A stretch of DNA of 64,000 nucleotides from Streptomyces sp. NBC_00162 (GCF_024611995.1 NZ_CP102509.1:434001-498000), one strand, 5' to 3'; positions 54,074 to 62,989 are shown, counted from the stretch's first letter. Notes: generated from the sequence alone by a model not told the origin. A program made the numbers and translations.

Positions 54074-54631
54074 CGGGATGACCAAGGAGTAGGTGTGTCA
54101 GGCCGCCTGGCCGTAGCCGTCCACGCCGGGGACATCGCCGCGCAGCGGACTGAAGGCGACGTCCAGGGGCGGGTCCCACCAAAGACCCTTGGCCGAATGG
54201 GTGACGAGCGACACCGGCCGGACACCAAGATCAAGTACTTGCGGAATTGGGCTTTACCTCGGGGCTCCCTGAAGGTTCCGCCGTGTCGATCGCACAGGGG
54301 TCTGTCAATCGAACGGCTCTGTCTCACATTCGGTGGTGACGGAGGGTGGCTAAGTGGTCAACGCTTGAACTTCTTCGGGGGTTGACCACAGAACAGGATT
54401 TATGGCGAGACCGTCCGGGTGTCTTCGTTGCAGAGCCGAGGCTGCTGCCACGGCCGCCGTCGTCAGCGCCGCCGCTACTGCTGCCGGCCCAGTCGCTGAT
54501 CGCCCAGTAAGGGGTGGCGTTGACGGTAACCACCAGTCCGTGGCGGGCCTCGGGTTCAACCTGGTACGATTCCTACGGTCCACCTACCGGTTCCGGTGGG
54601 CGTGGATGCAGAACGGTCGTTCGCACCGTGG

Positions 54632-55195
54632 CTACTGCTGCTCCCACTGCTCCTTGGTGATCTCGTACCGTACGCCTCCATGCTCGGAGCCCTCGACCAT
54701 CTCCATGTCGGAGGGAGTAGGGATGGTGTCCGCGAGCGTCATTTCGAGCTTCTCCATGATGTTGCGCGAACCGTGGTTCACGGACATCGTCGCAGCCCAG
54801 ACCATGCGCACACCGAGCTCTGTGAACGCCTTGCCCAGCAAGGCCCGCGAGCCCTCGGTGGCATAACCCTTGCTCCAAGCCGCCTGCCGCAGCCGGTAGC
54901 CGAGTTCGGCTTCGTCCCGCGGGCCCTCCGGCTCGGGACGCAGGTGGAACCAGCCGATGAACGTGCCGCCGTCCTTCTCGTGCGCGGCGAATAGTCCGAG
55001 GTCGCCGCCCCACTTCTCGTAACCAGCGAGGATTTTCGGCAGGTCGCGCTCGCGGACGAGCTCCGGCGCGGTCGGATCGCCGCCGGTCAGGTAGCGCATC
55101 ACCGCCGGGTCGCTGTCCAGCTCGATCAGCAGGTCCGCGTCATCGGCAGTGAAGCGGCGCAGGGCCAGGCGCTCGGTTTCCAGGTAGGTGTCCAC
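54632..55195 (-). CDS. GNAT-family N-acetyltransferase (RimJ/RimL type)
   Basis: A 187-residue acetyltransferase. The N-terminus DTYLETERLALRRFTADDAD is typical of the RimL-like Acetyltransf_3 group. Central beta-strands carry GLFAAHEKDGGTFIGWFHLR and ELGYRLRQAAWSKGYATEGS, the acetyl-CoA-binding pyrophosphate loop, then VWAATMSVNHGSRNIMEKLE. The substrate is unknown. It is single, with IS630 debris upstream. Confidence 0.88.
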   Translation of the reverse strand: MDTYLETERLALRRFTADDADLLIELDSDPAVMRYLTGGDPTAPELVRERDLPKILAGYEKWGGDLGLFAAHEKDGGTFIGWFHLRPEPEGPRDEAELGYRLRQAAWSKGYATEGSRALLGKAFTELGVRMVWAATMSVNHGSRNIMEKLEMTLADTIPTPSDMEMVEGSEHGGVRYEITKEQWEQQ

Positions 55196-55398
55196 GAGTC
55201 GATCATGCCTGCAGCAAGTTGGTCAGCCCAACGATTTTCCTCGGCAACTCGGGGGCGTTGCCATGACGTCGCAGGATAAAGAGATGGGTGCGGCCTGGCG
55301 CCGGCCCGTGCCCCGTTGCCCCGTTGCCCCGTTGCCCCGTTGCCCCTGAAGGATCGGTCACTTTCTCCGTACCCCTCGCCTCCGCCGTGCCCGTCGTG

Positions 55399-56212
55399 GT
55401 GACCGCCTCCGAGCGCCACCGGCTGAAGAAGATGGCTTACGGCCACAAGACCCCGCATCAGGCCCGGCAGCGGGCAACCATCGTGTTATTGGCGGCCCGA
55501 GGGCGTCCCAACGCCCGGATAGCCGTGCAGACGCGGCTGCACGTGGACACGGTGCGCACCTGGCGGGGCCGCTTCGCCGCTGGAGGCATGCCGGCCCTGG
55601 CCGACCGCAAGCGTTCCGGTCGGCCGGTCGTTCACCGCGCTGCAGGTTGCCGAGGTCAAGGCGCTGGCCTGTCAGTTACCCGCCGGGACCCGCGCGCCGC
55701 TGTCGCGCTGGTCGTGTCCGGAGCTGGCCCGGGAGGTGGTCGCCCGGTCCATCGCGGGGTCGATCTCCAATTCCACCGTGCGGCGCTGGCTCAAACAGGA
55801 CGCGCTCGAGCCCTGGCAGTACCAGTCCTGGATCTCCGTGCGTGACCCCGCCTTCCGGCCCAAAGCCGCACGCGTGCTGGATCTGTACGCCCGCACCTTC
55901 GGTGGCGTCCCGCTGGGCGAGGACGAGTACGTGATCTCCGCGGACGAGAAGACTTCCATCCAGGCGCATTGCCGCTGCCACCCGACGCTGGCACCCGGGC
56001 AGGCCCGGGCAATGCGCGTTAACCACGAATACGACCGCGGCGGCGCGCTTGCCTACCTGGCCGCCTACGACGTCCATCGCGCCCGTGTCTTTGGCCGCTG
56101 CGAACCCAGAACGGGCATCAGGCCCTTTATGAACCTGGTCACCCAGGTCATGACCACCGAGCCCTACGCCAGTGCCAAAAGCGTCTTCTGGATCGTCGAC
56201 ACACGGTGCTGA
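55399..56212 (+). pseudogene. IS630-family transposase, frameshifted and 3'-truncated
   Basis: Begins VTASERHRLKKMAYGHKTPH, with HTH region RPNARIAVQTRLHVDTVRTW. A frame change near 55625 is followed by RSFTALQVAEVKALACQLPA, STVRRWLKQDALEPWQYQSW, the first catalytic Asp in EDEYVISADEKTSIQAHCRC and RVNHEYDRGGALAYLAAYDV. The protein stops after AKSVFWIVDTRC, before the segment carrying the other DDE acidic residues. Near-identical CCCCGTTGCC repeats at 55311-55346 lie upstream. Confidence 0.8.
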
Positions 56213-56388
56213 TGCTCGTGGCCATCGCCGGCCTCGCGGCCGCCGAGTCGCGACCGGACGCGAAGAGCTGACCGGTCACGCGGAGACATGAAGGTGCGTG
56301 TGGTGCGCCAGGGCATGGTCCTGGCGCACCACACTCGCACCGCCGGAAGCCGTAGACGTCTGGCTGGGTCACCGACGAACCTGCGCTC

Positions 56389-56808
56389 TCAAGGCGCAGG
56401 CACGGCACCGATCTGCTGCATCACCCCGAGGAGGTCGGGCTGACCCCGCTCCTTGATGATCTTTCCGTCGGCCAGGTAGTAGAAGTTCATAGCCTGGACC
56501 GAGATCGTCTTTCCACTGGCCGGGATTCCGAAGAACTCGCCCCGATGCGTGCCGCGCATGGTGAACCGGGCGGCCACCGTGTCGCCCTCGGTGACGGTCT
56601 CTTCCAGAGTCCACCGGACATCCGGGAACCCCGCGCGCATCATCGCGATCAGCTCCAGGTAGCCCTCAGGGCCCCGCAGCGGTTCCGGGTGGCTCGGCGC
56701 ATGAAACTCGGCATCCGGGGCGATGACCTCACGGGCAAGGCCCTCGTCAGCTGTGTTGATGAACTCGACGAAGCGACTCATCACGGATTCGGTGGATTGC
56801 GGCGACAT
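56389..56808 (-). CDS. SnoaL-like / NTF2-fold protein
   Basis: A 139-residue cone-shaped NTF2-fold protein: MSRFVEFINTADEGLAREVI, APDAEFHAPSHPEPLRGPEG, YLELIAMMRAGFPDVRWTLE, VAARFTMRGTHRGEFFGIPA and ISVQAMNFYYLADGKIIKER, matching ester cyclase/SnoaL-like polyketide-cyclase relatives. The start 56808 is chosen over an upstream Met because family sequence begins there. It diverges from the PadR gene, and a 32-bp palindrome lies between them, so PadR probably represses it. Confidence 0.85.
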   Translation of the reverse strand: MSPQSTESVMSRFVEFINTADEGLAREVIAPDAEFHAPSHPEPLRGPEGYLELIAMMRAGFPDVRWTLEETVTEGDTVAARFTMRGTHRGEFFGIPASGKTISVQAMNFYYLADGKIIKERGQPDLLGVMQQIGAVPAP

Positions 56809-56865
56809 GTCCGTCCGTCTCTCTCTTCTTTGCCCTCGCAGCGAGCGAGCGGAAGAAACCACGGT

Positions 56866-56897
56866 ACATCGATTCGATGTGCACATCGAATCGATGT
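56866..56897. promoter_or_regulatory. 32-bp perfect palindrome, PadR operator
   Basis: ACATCGATTCGATGT, then GC, then ACATCGAATCGATGT. The two 15-mers are reverse complements, and each is itself almost palindromic, giving a nested double-dyad site. It lies 14 bp before the PadR start and 57 bp before the SnoaL-like start. Confidence 0.82.
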
Positions 56898-56911
56898 GAG
56901 AGGATAGGGCC

Positions 56912-57511
56912 ATGCTTGACCTAGCGATACTGGGCTTCCTGGCCGAGCGGCCCTTGCCCGGACATGAACTGCGCCGCCGGCTCTCGGAGCTGACGGGCTA
57001 CACCCGGCCGGTGAGCGACGGCAGTCTGTACCCGGCGATCAAGCGTCTCGCCGCGGCGGGCCTGCTGGAACGGCGCGCGGACCCGGCTGGGGGTACGGCC
57101 CGCTACATACTGAGCGTGACCGCCGCCGGGCGCACCGACTTGCTGAAGCGGTTGCGCAGGCCCGCCGACCACGAGATCAGCGACTTCACGCGGTTCTTCA
57201 CCGTGCTGGCGTTCCTGTCCCTCCTGCCGGACGTCGCCGAACAGCACGCGGTGCTGCGGCGGCGACTGGAGTTTCTGGAGGAGCCGGCGAGCTTCTTCTA
57301 CGACGGCGACCGGCCGCTGCGTGCCGAGGACATGGCCGACCCCTACCGGCGCGGCATGCTGCTGACCGCCCGCGCCATCAGCAGCGCCGAACGCGCCTGG
57401 TTGCACGAGGTTCTGGACGGTGACGAGCCAGTCACCGCGCTCGCCGAGACGGACCCCCTCTACGCTCGGACAACCTGTGAGCTGACCAGCCCCGGAGGTA
57501 GCCGCCCATGA
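56912..57511 (+). CDS. PadR-family transcriptional regulator
   Basis: A 199-residue repressor. The winged helix reads LDLAILGFLAERPLPGHELR, RRLSELTGYTRPVSDGSLYP, AIKRLAAAGLLERRADPAGG and TARYILSVTAAGRTDLLKRL, followed by a C-terminal helical dimerisation region. AGGA lies upstream of the ATG. Its stop overlaps the ATG of the quinone oxidoreductase gene (CCATGA), so both are co-translated from one promoter carrying the palindrome at 56866-56897. Confidence 0.9.
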   Translation: MLDLAILGFLAERPLPGHELRRRLSELTGYTRPVSDGSLYPAIKRLAAAGLLERRADPAGGTARYILSVTAAGRTDLLKRLRRPADHEISDFTRFFTVLAFLSLLPDVAEQHAVLRRRLEFLEEPASFFYDGDRPLRAEDMADPYRRGMLLTARAISSAERAWLHEVLDGDEPVTALAETDPLYARTTCELTSPGGSRP

Positions 57512-58488
57512 TTGCGTCCTGGTACGACCGACAGGGCCCCGCCGCCGACGTGCTGCGCGTCGGCGAGCTGCCCGACCCCACCCCCGGCCCGGGCGAGGTC
57601 CGCGTCCGCGTCACCGTCTCCGGTGTCAATCCCGGCGACACCAAGAAGCGGCGCGGCTGGCTCGGCTCGTCGATGCCCTACCCACGGGTGATCCCGCACA
57701 GCGACGCCGCCGGGATCGTCGACGCCGTGGGCGAGGGGGTCGACGAGCGCCGTGTCGGACAGCGGGTGTGGACGTACGGCGCCCAGTCCTACCGGCCCTT
57801 CGGCACGGCCGCCCAGTACACCGTCGTACCCGCCGATCTGGCTGTCCCGCTGCCCGACCACCTCGGCGACGAACTCGGCGCAGCCCTGGGCATCCCCGGC
57901 ATCACCGCCCACCGCGCCGTGTTCGCCGACGGCCCGGTCGACGGCAAGCTCGTGCTGGTGCACGGCGTCCTGGGCGGGGTCGGCTCCCTGGCCGCGCAGC
58001 TCGCCTGCTGGGGCGGGGCCAGGGTGATCGCCACCGTCCGGCGCGGCGCCGATCTCGCACAGGTCGACCCGGCTGTCGTGTCCCACGCCGTAGCCCTGGA
58101 CCAGGAGGACCCGGCGGCGGCGATCCGCGCGTACGCGCCCGGGGGCGTGCACCGGATCGTCGAGGTGTCCCTGTCCGCCAACGCCGACCTGGACAACGCC
58201 GTCGTCGCGAACGGCGCGGTCATCGCCGCCTACGCGACGAGCGCGGACCGGACCGAGATCCCCTTCTGGCCCCTGCTGTTCAACAACGTCATCCTGCGCC
58301 TGATCGGCAGCGACGACTTCCCCGAAGAGGCGAAACGCCAGGCAGCACGCGATCTCACCGCCGCGGCCGCCGCGGGCGCCCTGACCGTCGAGGTCGGCGA
58401 CCGCTACGAGCTGGCAGACATCGCCAAGGCCCACGACCGCGTCGACGCCGGCAGCCGCGGCCGCATCCTGGTCGTCCTCCCGCAGTGA
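57508..58488 (+). CDS. NADPH:quinone oxidoreductase-like MDR-family enzyme
   Basis: A 326-residue zinc-independent medium-chain reductase. The GroES-like part shows GELPDPTPGPGEVRVRVTVS, GVNPGDTKKRRGWLGSSMPY and VIPHSDAAGIVDAVGEGVDE; the Rossmann part has GKLVLVHGVLGGVGSLAAQL and ARVIATVRRGADLAQVDPAV. The end GDRYELADIAKAHDRVDAGS, RGRILVVLP is typical. It probably detoxifies quinones or enones and would be induced when PadR releases its operator. Confidence 0.9.
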   Translation: MIASWYDRQGPAADVLRVGELPDPTPGPGEVRVRVTVSGVNPGDTKKRRGWLGSSMPYPRVIPHSDAAGIVDAVGEGVDERRVGQRVWTYGAQSYRPFGTAAQYTVVPADLAVPLPDHLGDELGAALGIPGITAHRAVFADGPVDGKLVLVHGVLGGVGSLAAQLACWGGARVIATVRRGADLAQVDPAVVSHAVALDQEDPAAAIRAYAPGGVHRIVEVSLSANADLDNAVVANGAVIAAYATSADRTEIPFWPLLFNNVILRLIGSDDFPEEAKRQAARDLTAAAAAGALTVEVGDRYELADIAKAHDRVDAGSRGRILVVLPQ

Positions 58489-58507
58489 CCCCACCCCGCA
58501 CCACGGC

Positions 58508-58974
58508 CTGCGGCTGGCTGGTCTTCGGCAACGGAGAGCACGTTGCCGTGGTGTCCGACCGGCTGCAGGAGGGGCGAACACCGACCGAGGCGATGGCCGG
58601 CCTGGAGTACGAACCCGACCCGCGGATGTTCACGCCCCGTATCACAGCGGCGGCGGATCTGCGCTCGGGACAGGACGCCTGGTCGGTGCCGCCCGTTGAA
58701 GCGCCGCTGGCAGGTCGTCGGCAAACGTGCTGAGGCTCGCCGTCCGCGGTCTGGGTCCCGGAGATGCCGTGTTGATGACGACGTACCGATCTGACGGGCA
58801 TCAGGTCGCGAGCCGTTTCTCGAAGCCCGTACCGAGGCAATCGGTCAGGGGAGCTTCTGGAGAAGCAGTGGGCCGCGCTGGCCCCGGAGTTCCGCGTGGC
58901 GGTGGCAGTCTTCGAGCCCGGACAGCTGGCCGATGCCGCCATCCGCCAGGAGGCGGCGGCTGCGCGGGTGTGAT
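58508..58974 (+). pseudogene. Relic resembling a PurO-type IMP cyclohydrolase
   Basis: VFGNGEHVAVVSDRLQEGRT, PTEAMAGLEYEPDPRMFTPR and ITAA look like the central part of IMP-cyclohydrolase-like proteins (LEYEPDP...TPRIT). After a deletion or shift, GPGDAVLMTTYRSDGHQVAS and then ELLEKQWAALAPEFRVAVAV, FEPGQLADAAIRQEAAAARV with a stop at 58974 resemble the C-terminus. The N-terminal half is absent. The family assignment is from memory of motif similarity and is tentative. Confidence 0.45.
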
Positions 58975-58976
58975 GA

Positions 58977-59561
58977 TCACCCGCCTGCTGGGTCCGCGAT
59001 TTGGGCTTCGAGGTCGGCGACGCGTCGGTCCTGGAAGCGGAGGTTGGAGCGGGCCGCCTTGAGGCGTTCGTCGAAGGACCGGTTGTCGGTGGTGAGTTGG
59101 CGGACGCGCTGCTTGAGAGCGGTGTTCTCGGTGGTGATCCGCTGGATGGCTTCCTGGGACCATTCGGCTTCCAAGTCGCGTACCTGGCCGAGGAGTTCAC
59201 CGATGCTGGTGCGTTGGGAGAGGATCTCGGCTTGGGCGGCCTTGAGGGCGTCCTCGGCGTTCAGGGCCCGTTCGCGCCAGGTCGCCTCGCGTGCCTCGTC
59301 CTGGTCGGCGACCATCTGGGTCCGGCGTTCGCCGGCCTCGGCCATCGCAGCGGCAACCGTGGCCCGCGCCTCGGGGTGGTCGTCGAGGAAGGTGCGGGAG
59401 ACGTTGGCGCGGCGGGCGACGGCCGCGACGCTGACCTGGGTTTTCTCGCGGCGGAGCCGGGTGACGGCGTCGCGGACCCGTCCGAGGGCGGCTTCGGTGC
59501 TGCGGTGGCGGGCCGCCAGAGCGGCGGCCGTGCGGGGTTCCGGGACAGTGGTCACGCGCAT
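58977..59561 (-). CDS. DUF6262-type (Tn554 TnpC-like) coiled-coil protein
   Basis: A 194-residue protein. An N-terminal HTH-like part (RVRDAVTRLRREKTQVSVAA, VARRANVSRTFLDDHPEARA) is followed by a long coiled coil (LNAEDALKAAQAEILSQRTS, IGELLGQVRDLEAEWSQEAI, RQLTTDNRSFDERLKAARSN). This is the pattern of the small auxiliary protein of Tn554-like elements, which acts beside tyrosine recombinases. Its ATG overlaps the end of the upstream broken integrase frame. Confidence 0.75.
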   Translation of the reverse strand: MRVTTVPEPRTAAALAARHRSTEAALGRVRDAVTRLRREKTQVSVAAVARRANVSRTFLDDHPEARATVAAAMAEAGERRTQMVADQDEAREATWRERALNAEDALKAAQAEILSQRTSIGELLGQVRDLEAEWSQEAIQRITTENTALKQRVRQLTTDNRSFDERLKAARSNLRFQDRRVADLEAQIADPAGG

Positions 59562-59795
59562 GCCTCCTCATCGGCGTTCTCGTCGCACTCGCCCTGTTCG
59601 TCGCCGACGGCCTCGGCGAGGTCAGCGGCACGGAAGGCGATGGACCACACGCGGTGGAAGTAGTCCTGGGGTTTGCGCAGCTCCAGGGCGAGGGCGTCGT
59701 CGCCACTGCTCGCGCTTGCGCCGCCAGTAGATGAGGTCGGCGCCGGACAGGACGAACTTGTCGCAGTTGCGGCAGTCGACTCTGGCCGTCATAGA
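59552..59795 (-). pseudogene. Tn554-type tyrosine integrase, C-terminal remnant
   Basis: VDCRNCDKFVLSGADLIYWR, RKREQW has the zinc-binding-looking CRNC of large actinobacterial integrases. It then jumps frame to DDALALELRKPQDYFHRVWS, IAFRAADLAEAVGDEQGECD and a stop at 59552. The catalytic domain and the piece between the two segments are missing. It overlaps the DUF6262 gene start, the gene order seen in Tn554-like elements. Confidence 0.5.
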
Positions 59796-59991
59796 TTTTC
59801 GCGTGTTCGACGGTGAGGTAATCGACCTCGAACGCGGCCTGTCTATGCTCTCGGGGGCAGCTGACGGGCGGCACCGCATCCCGTCGCACCGCCGCCTCGG
59901 CTCGACATTGCAGAGGGGTGCGGCAGCTGAAGTCCTGCAGGGCGGCCTCTGCAGGGTTCGAGGGCTCTGCCGCGACTGCTGCGAGGCGGGA

Positions 59992-60435
59992 TCAGGCGGC
60001 GGGCTGGGGTCTGCGCAGTTCGGCCTGGCCGAAGAGGAGGGCGTAGCCGTCCGGGAGCTGGCGAAGGATGCGGGCGAGGAGGTCGGGTCCGGCGAGGCGT
60101 GTGACGACGGCGAGTACGGCGCCGGTGTCCCACCGCGCGGTTGCCGGTGTGCCGCCGGCGCGGGCGGCCATGTCCTTGACGAAACCCCAGCCGGTGAGTT
60201 GCTCCTTGTCGGGGATCTGGGCGGTCAGGGTGAGGGCTGCCTCGACGGGCAGGCGCTGTGCGAGGTCGACGCGTTCGTCCCCGGTGACCTGGCGGCCAAG
60301 GGCGGCGAGGACGGTGTGGACGGATTCTGCGGCGCGTTCGCGGGTGGGGTAGGCGCCCTCGTAGCGCACGCGTTCCAGCATCTGGTCGAACGTCATGGCC
60401 GCAAGGGACGGGTTCGCTCGAGGCTGGTCGTACAT
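59992..60435 (-). CDS. DUF2267 protein
   Basis: A 147-residue protein: MTFDQMLERVRYEGAYPTRE, RAAESVHTVLAALGRQVTGD, ERVDLAQRLPVEAALTLTAQ and ARILRQLPDGYALLFGQAEL. This all-helical family often occurs beside Hsp20 genes in Streptomyces; no biochemical function is established. It is a paralogue of the next gene upstream, 59 bp away, and both are co-directional with hsp18. Confidence 0.82.
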   Translation of the reverse strand: MYDQPRANPSLAAMTFDQMLERVRYEGAYPTRERAAESVHTVLAALGRQVTGDERVDLAQRLPVEAALTLTAQIPDKEQLTGWGFVKDMAARAGGTPATARWDTGAVLAVVTRLAGPDLLARILRQLPDGYALLFGQAELRRPQPAA

Positions 60436-60494
60436 GGTGCTGCGGTTGCCTTTCTCTTCGAGGGGTTCGGGTTACGGACGGTGGCGGCGGGTGC

Positions 60495-60893
60495 TCAGGT
60501 GGGCTGGGGGTGGCCGAAGAGGAGGTCGTAGCCGGGTGGGAGCTGGAGCAGGACCTCGCGGGTGAGGACGTCGCCCGCGGCGGCGGCCGCGGTGGACAGG
60601 ACGGCGCCGATGTCCCACAGGGCTGTCTTCTCGGTGGCGCCTTCGATCCAGGCGGCGGTCGCGCGGACGAAGCGCTCGGGGGAGAGCGGTTCTGCGGCCT
60701 GCAGGGGGTTGAGGAGGATCAGGGCGTACGTCTCGGGGAGCCGGGCTGCGAGCTCGGCCCGCACGGTGCCGACCAGGTGCGCGCCCAGCAGGGCCAGGAC
60801 GACGCGGGCCGCCCGTTCGGCCTCCTCCCGAGTCTGATATTCGCCGCGTTCCTGGACGTGGGCCAGGAATGCCTCCCGGTGCATCGACATCAC
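60495..60893 (-). CDS. DUF2267 protein (paralogue)
   Basis: A 132-residue protein with MHREAFLAHVQERGEYQTRE, EAERAARVVLALLGAHLVGT, VRAELAARLPETYALILLNP and EVLLQLPPGYDLLFGHPQPT. The C-terminal LPPGYDLLFG matches LPDGYALLFG of its neighbour. The start may be GTG 60893 or ATG 60890; GGAGG suits either. It is co-directional with hsp18 but separated from it by a terminator hairpin. Confidence 0.82.
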   Translation of the reverse strand: MMSMHREAFLAHVQERGEYQTREEAERAARVVLALLGAHLVGTVRAELAARLPETYALILLNPLQAAEPLSPERFVRATAAWIEGATEKTALWDIGAVLSTAAAAAGDVLTREVLLQLPPGYDLLFGHPQPT

Positions 60894-60926
60894 GCCACCT
60901 CCGGGGAGGGATGAGGGGCCAGGGGC

Positions 60927-60971
60927 GCGGAGGACGGGGTGCCGGAGGGGGATCGGTTCCCCGTCCTCCGC
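60927..60971. terminator. Terminator after hsp18
   Basis: A perfect 13-bp stem (GCGGAGGACGGGG with CCCCGTCCTCCGC), 19-nt loop, 18 bp after the minus-strand hsp18 stop. Confidence 0.7.
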
Positions 60972-60988
60972 CGCTGGTGCGGGAGTGT

Positions 60989-61423
60989 TCAGCCGGAGAT
61001 CTGCTTGCGGCCGGACTCGCCGCCGATGGTGATCTTCCGCGGCTTGGCGCGCTCGGCGATCGGGATCCGCAGGGTCAGGACACCCGCGTCGTAGTCGGCT
61101 TCGATGTGCTCGGTGTCGAGGGTGTCGGCCAGCATGACCTGGCGGGAGAAGACACCCAGGGGCCGCTCGGAGAGCTCCATCTGTACGCCGTCGGACTTCT
61201 CTGCGGGTCGGCGCTCGGCCTTGACAGTCAGCATGTTCCGCTCGACGTCGATGTCGAGCGCCTCGGTGCTCACTCCGGGGAGGTCGAAGGCGATCACATA
61301 GACGTCACCCTCACGGTAGGCGTCCATCGGCATCACGGACGGCTTCGACCAGGTGCCCGATGTACCCGACAGCTGCTGGACGATCCGGTCCATCTCGCGG
61401 AACGGGTCGGTGCGCATCAACAT
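60989..61423 (-). CDS. hsp18: Small heat-shock protein Hsp18 (Hsp20 family)
   Basis: A 144-residue ATP-independent holdase chaperone. The N-terminal arm ([20 protein letters not shown]) precedes the alpha-crystallin domain: [60 protein letters not shown] and [20 protein letters not shown]. The C-terminal anchoring IxI-type motif is RKITIGG. It diverges from a gene of the HSP18-regulator type, with inverted repeats in the gap, so heat-controlled repression is expected. Confidence 0.93.
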   Translation of the reverse strand: MLMRTDPFREMDRIVQQLSGTSGTWSKPSVMPMDAYREGDVYVIAFDLPGVSTEALDIDVERNMLTVKAERRPAEKSDGVQMELSERPLGVFSRQVMLADTLDTEHIEADYDAGVLTLRIPIAERAKPRKITIGGESGRKQISG

Positions 61424-61490
61424 CGCGAAACACCTCCAGTTGGTTCAGGCAGAAACTGCCAATGCGCTTCAACGTGCTCCCGTTGTAACA

Positions 61491-61534
61491 TGTCATCGAA
61501 ACGATGACAAGCAAGGAGTCATCTGGAGGATGAC
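61491..61534. promoter_or_regulatory. Inverted repeats between hsp18 and its regulator gene
   Basis: TGTCATCG-AAA-CGATGACA (61491-61509) is a perfect 8-bp dyad; a weaker related dyad GTCATC-N5-GATGAC follows at 61518-61534. This is not the HspR HAIR element or CIRCE. It is the likely site of the divergent regulator, 67 bp from hsp18 and 18 bp from the regulator start. Confidence 0.75.
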
Positions 61535-61552
61535 AGAGTCCCGGAGAACGCC

Positions 61553-62218
61553 ATGAACGAGGCCCCCGAACCGACCGCAGCCGTCCCCTTCCCGGCCGCC
61601 GCGGCGGCACTGGAGACCATCGACCAGGCCCTCAGGGGCGCGCAGCAGTCCACGGAATCCGCCACGGCCGAGGCAGGGCCGGCGCCGGAGGCAGGCCCAC
61701 ACCCGGCTCTGGCCGCACTGCTGATGCTGCGCGAGGTCCGCGAGCAGCTCGCCGGCTGGGAGAGCGGCCTGATCGAGACCGCCCGCGACCGCGGCGCGAG
61801 CTGGGCCGACCTCGCAGGCCCGCTCGGGGTCGCCAGCCGTCAGGCAGCCGAACGCCGCTACCTGCGACTGCGCCCCGGCACCGCCGGGAGCACCGGCGAG
61901 CAGCGGGTCCAGGCCACCCGCGACACACGCGCAGCCGACCGAACCGTGACCGCCTGGGCCCGTGACAACGCGGCCGACCTGCGCCGGCTCGCCGGCCAGG
62001 TCACCGCCCTCACCGCTCTCCCCGCCAGTGCCGATTCCGCCGTCGACGATCTGAACCTGGCCCTTGCCGACAACGACGCCGCTCGCCTCGTGCGCCCGTT
62101 GGCCGACACCCGGCCTCATCTGCGGCCGGAGGATGCCGAGCTCGCCGAACGCATCGACGCCCTGACCCGACACACTGACCAGCTCCGCCAAGACACCCAC
62201 GACCAGCGCAGCATGTGA
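61553..62218 (+). CDS. HSP18 transcriptional regulator-type protein
   Basis: A 221-residue protein. A helical N-terminus (PAAAAALETIDQALRGAQQS) precedes LAALLMLREVREQLAGWESG, LIETARDRGASWADLAGPLG and VASRQAAERRYLRLRPG, an HTH of the kind found in proteins annotated as Hsp18 regulators in Streptomyces. The C-terminal half is helical (NAADLRRLAGQVTALTALPA). Divergent position and the shared dyad make it the probable hsp18 repressor. The mechanism of heat sensing is not visible. Confidence 0.8.
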   Translation: MNEAPEPTAAVPFPAAAAALETIDQALRGAQQSTESATAEAGPAPEAGPHPALAALLMLREVREQLAGWESGLIETARDRGASWADLAGPLGVASRQAAERRYLRLRPGTAGSTGEQRVQATRDTRAADRTVTAWARDNAADLRRLAGQVTALTALPASADSAVDDLNLALADNDAARLVRPLADTRPHLRPEDAELAERIDALTRHTDQLRQDTHDQRSM

Positions 62219-62281
62219 TCCGCACCCCGAACCCTCGACCGGCGTCGGGACCACGCCCGTCGACCCAAGGAGTGATCCACC

Positions 62282-62674
62282 ATGGCCGAACGCCCTCTCC
62301 AGGAGGCCGGCGGCAACGACATCGCCGTGGACGTCTTGGACCACACGGTCGCGGTCCGGCCCGTCGGAGAGATCGACATCGAGACGGCACCCTCCCTCCG
62401 GCTCGCCCTCACCGAAGCTCTCGCCCACGCCTCATCGGCCAAGGCCGTGGTAGTCGACTGCAGCCGCCTCACCTTCTGCGACTCCTCGGCACTGAACGCA
62501 CTCCTCACCGCGCGACGGGCAGCTCAGGAGACCGACACCGTCATCCGCCTGGCAGCCCCCAACCACCAGCTCCAGCGCCTCCTGGAGATGACCGGCGCCC
62601 TGCCCCTCTTCCCCGTGGACGCAGACCCGCCGACCGACGGCCGCATTCCGAGTGACTGCGTCAGTGACAACTGA
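62282..62674 (+). CDS. STAS-domain anti-sigma factor antagonist
   Basis: A 130-residue SpoIIAA/BldG-like protein: VDVLDHTVAVRPVGEIDIET, APSLRLALTEALAHASSAKA, VVVDCSRLTFCDSSALNALL. The phosphorylatable Ser lies in CDSSALN. It would bind and neutralise an anti-sigma kinase for a SigB-like factor; no partner gene is adjacent. An AGGAG lies upstream of the start. It is co-directional with the hsp18 regulator gene, 63 bp downstream of it. Confidence 0.9.
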   Translation: MAERPLQEAGGNDIAVDVLDHTVAVRPVGEIDIETAPSLRLALTEALAHASSAKAVVVDCSRLTFCDSSALNALLTARRAAQETDTVIRLAAPNHQLQRLLEMTGALPLFPVDADPPTDGRIPSDCVSDN

Positions 62675-62989
62675 CTCCATTGGGCGCTCAGTTTTGACTC
62701 CACTCAGGGGCCTCAGAGACAAGATCTGAATGTGAGAAGTGACTCCACTTTGGACGCGTGAGAGACCGACTATTCGGCTGTTCCGGGCAGCGGCCGCTTC
62801 GGTGGGGCGATGCCCCGCAGCTCATCCCGGTCATGGAACGCATCCACGTCGGCCGGCCGGGCGTGTTGGTGGCGTCTTGCGTTCCGTTCTCGTGGGACGG
62901 CGGGGTCGAGGCGAGGAGTACGGACAGCAGCCAGGTCGGTCGTGTCCGGGAGATAGCGGGCGAGCGTGGGGTCGCAGCGGCGGAGGAAG
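62675..62989. other. Interval with insertion-sequence debris
   Basis: A GTGACTCCACTTTGG-like motif occurs twice in short order (TTTTGACTCCACTCAGG near 62692 and AGTGACTCCACTTTGG near 62738), resembling element-end sequence. A minus-strand frame QRVAFLRRCDPTLARYLPDT (62770-63006) looks coding but is not recognised. No intact gene is present. Confidence 0.35.
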
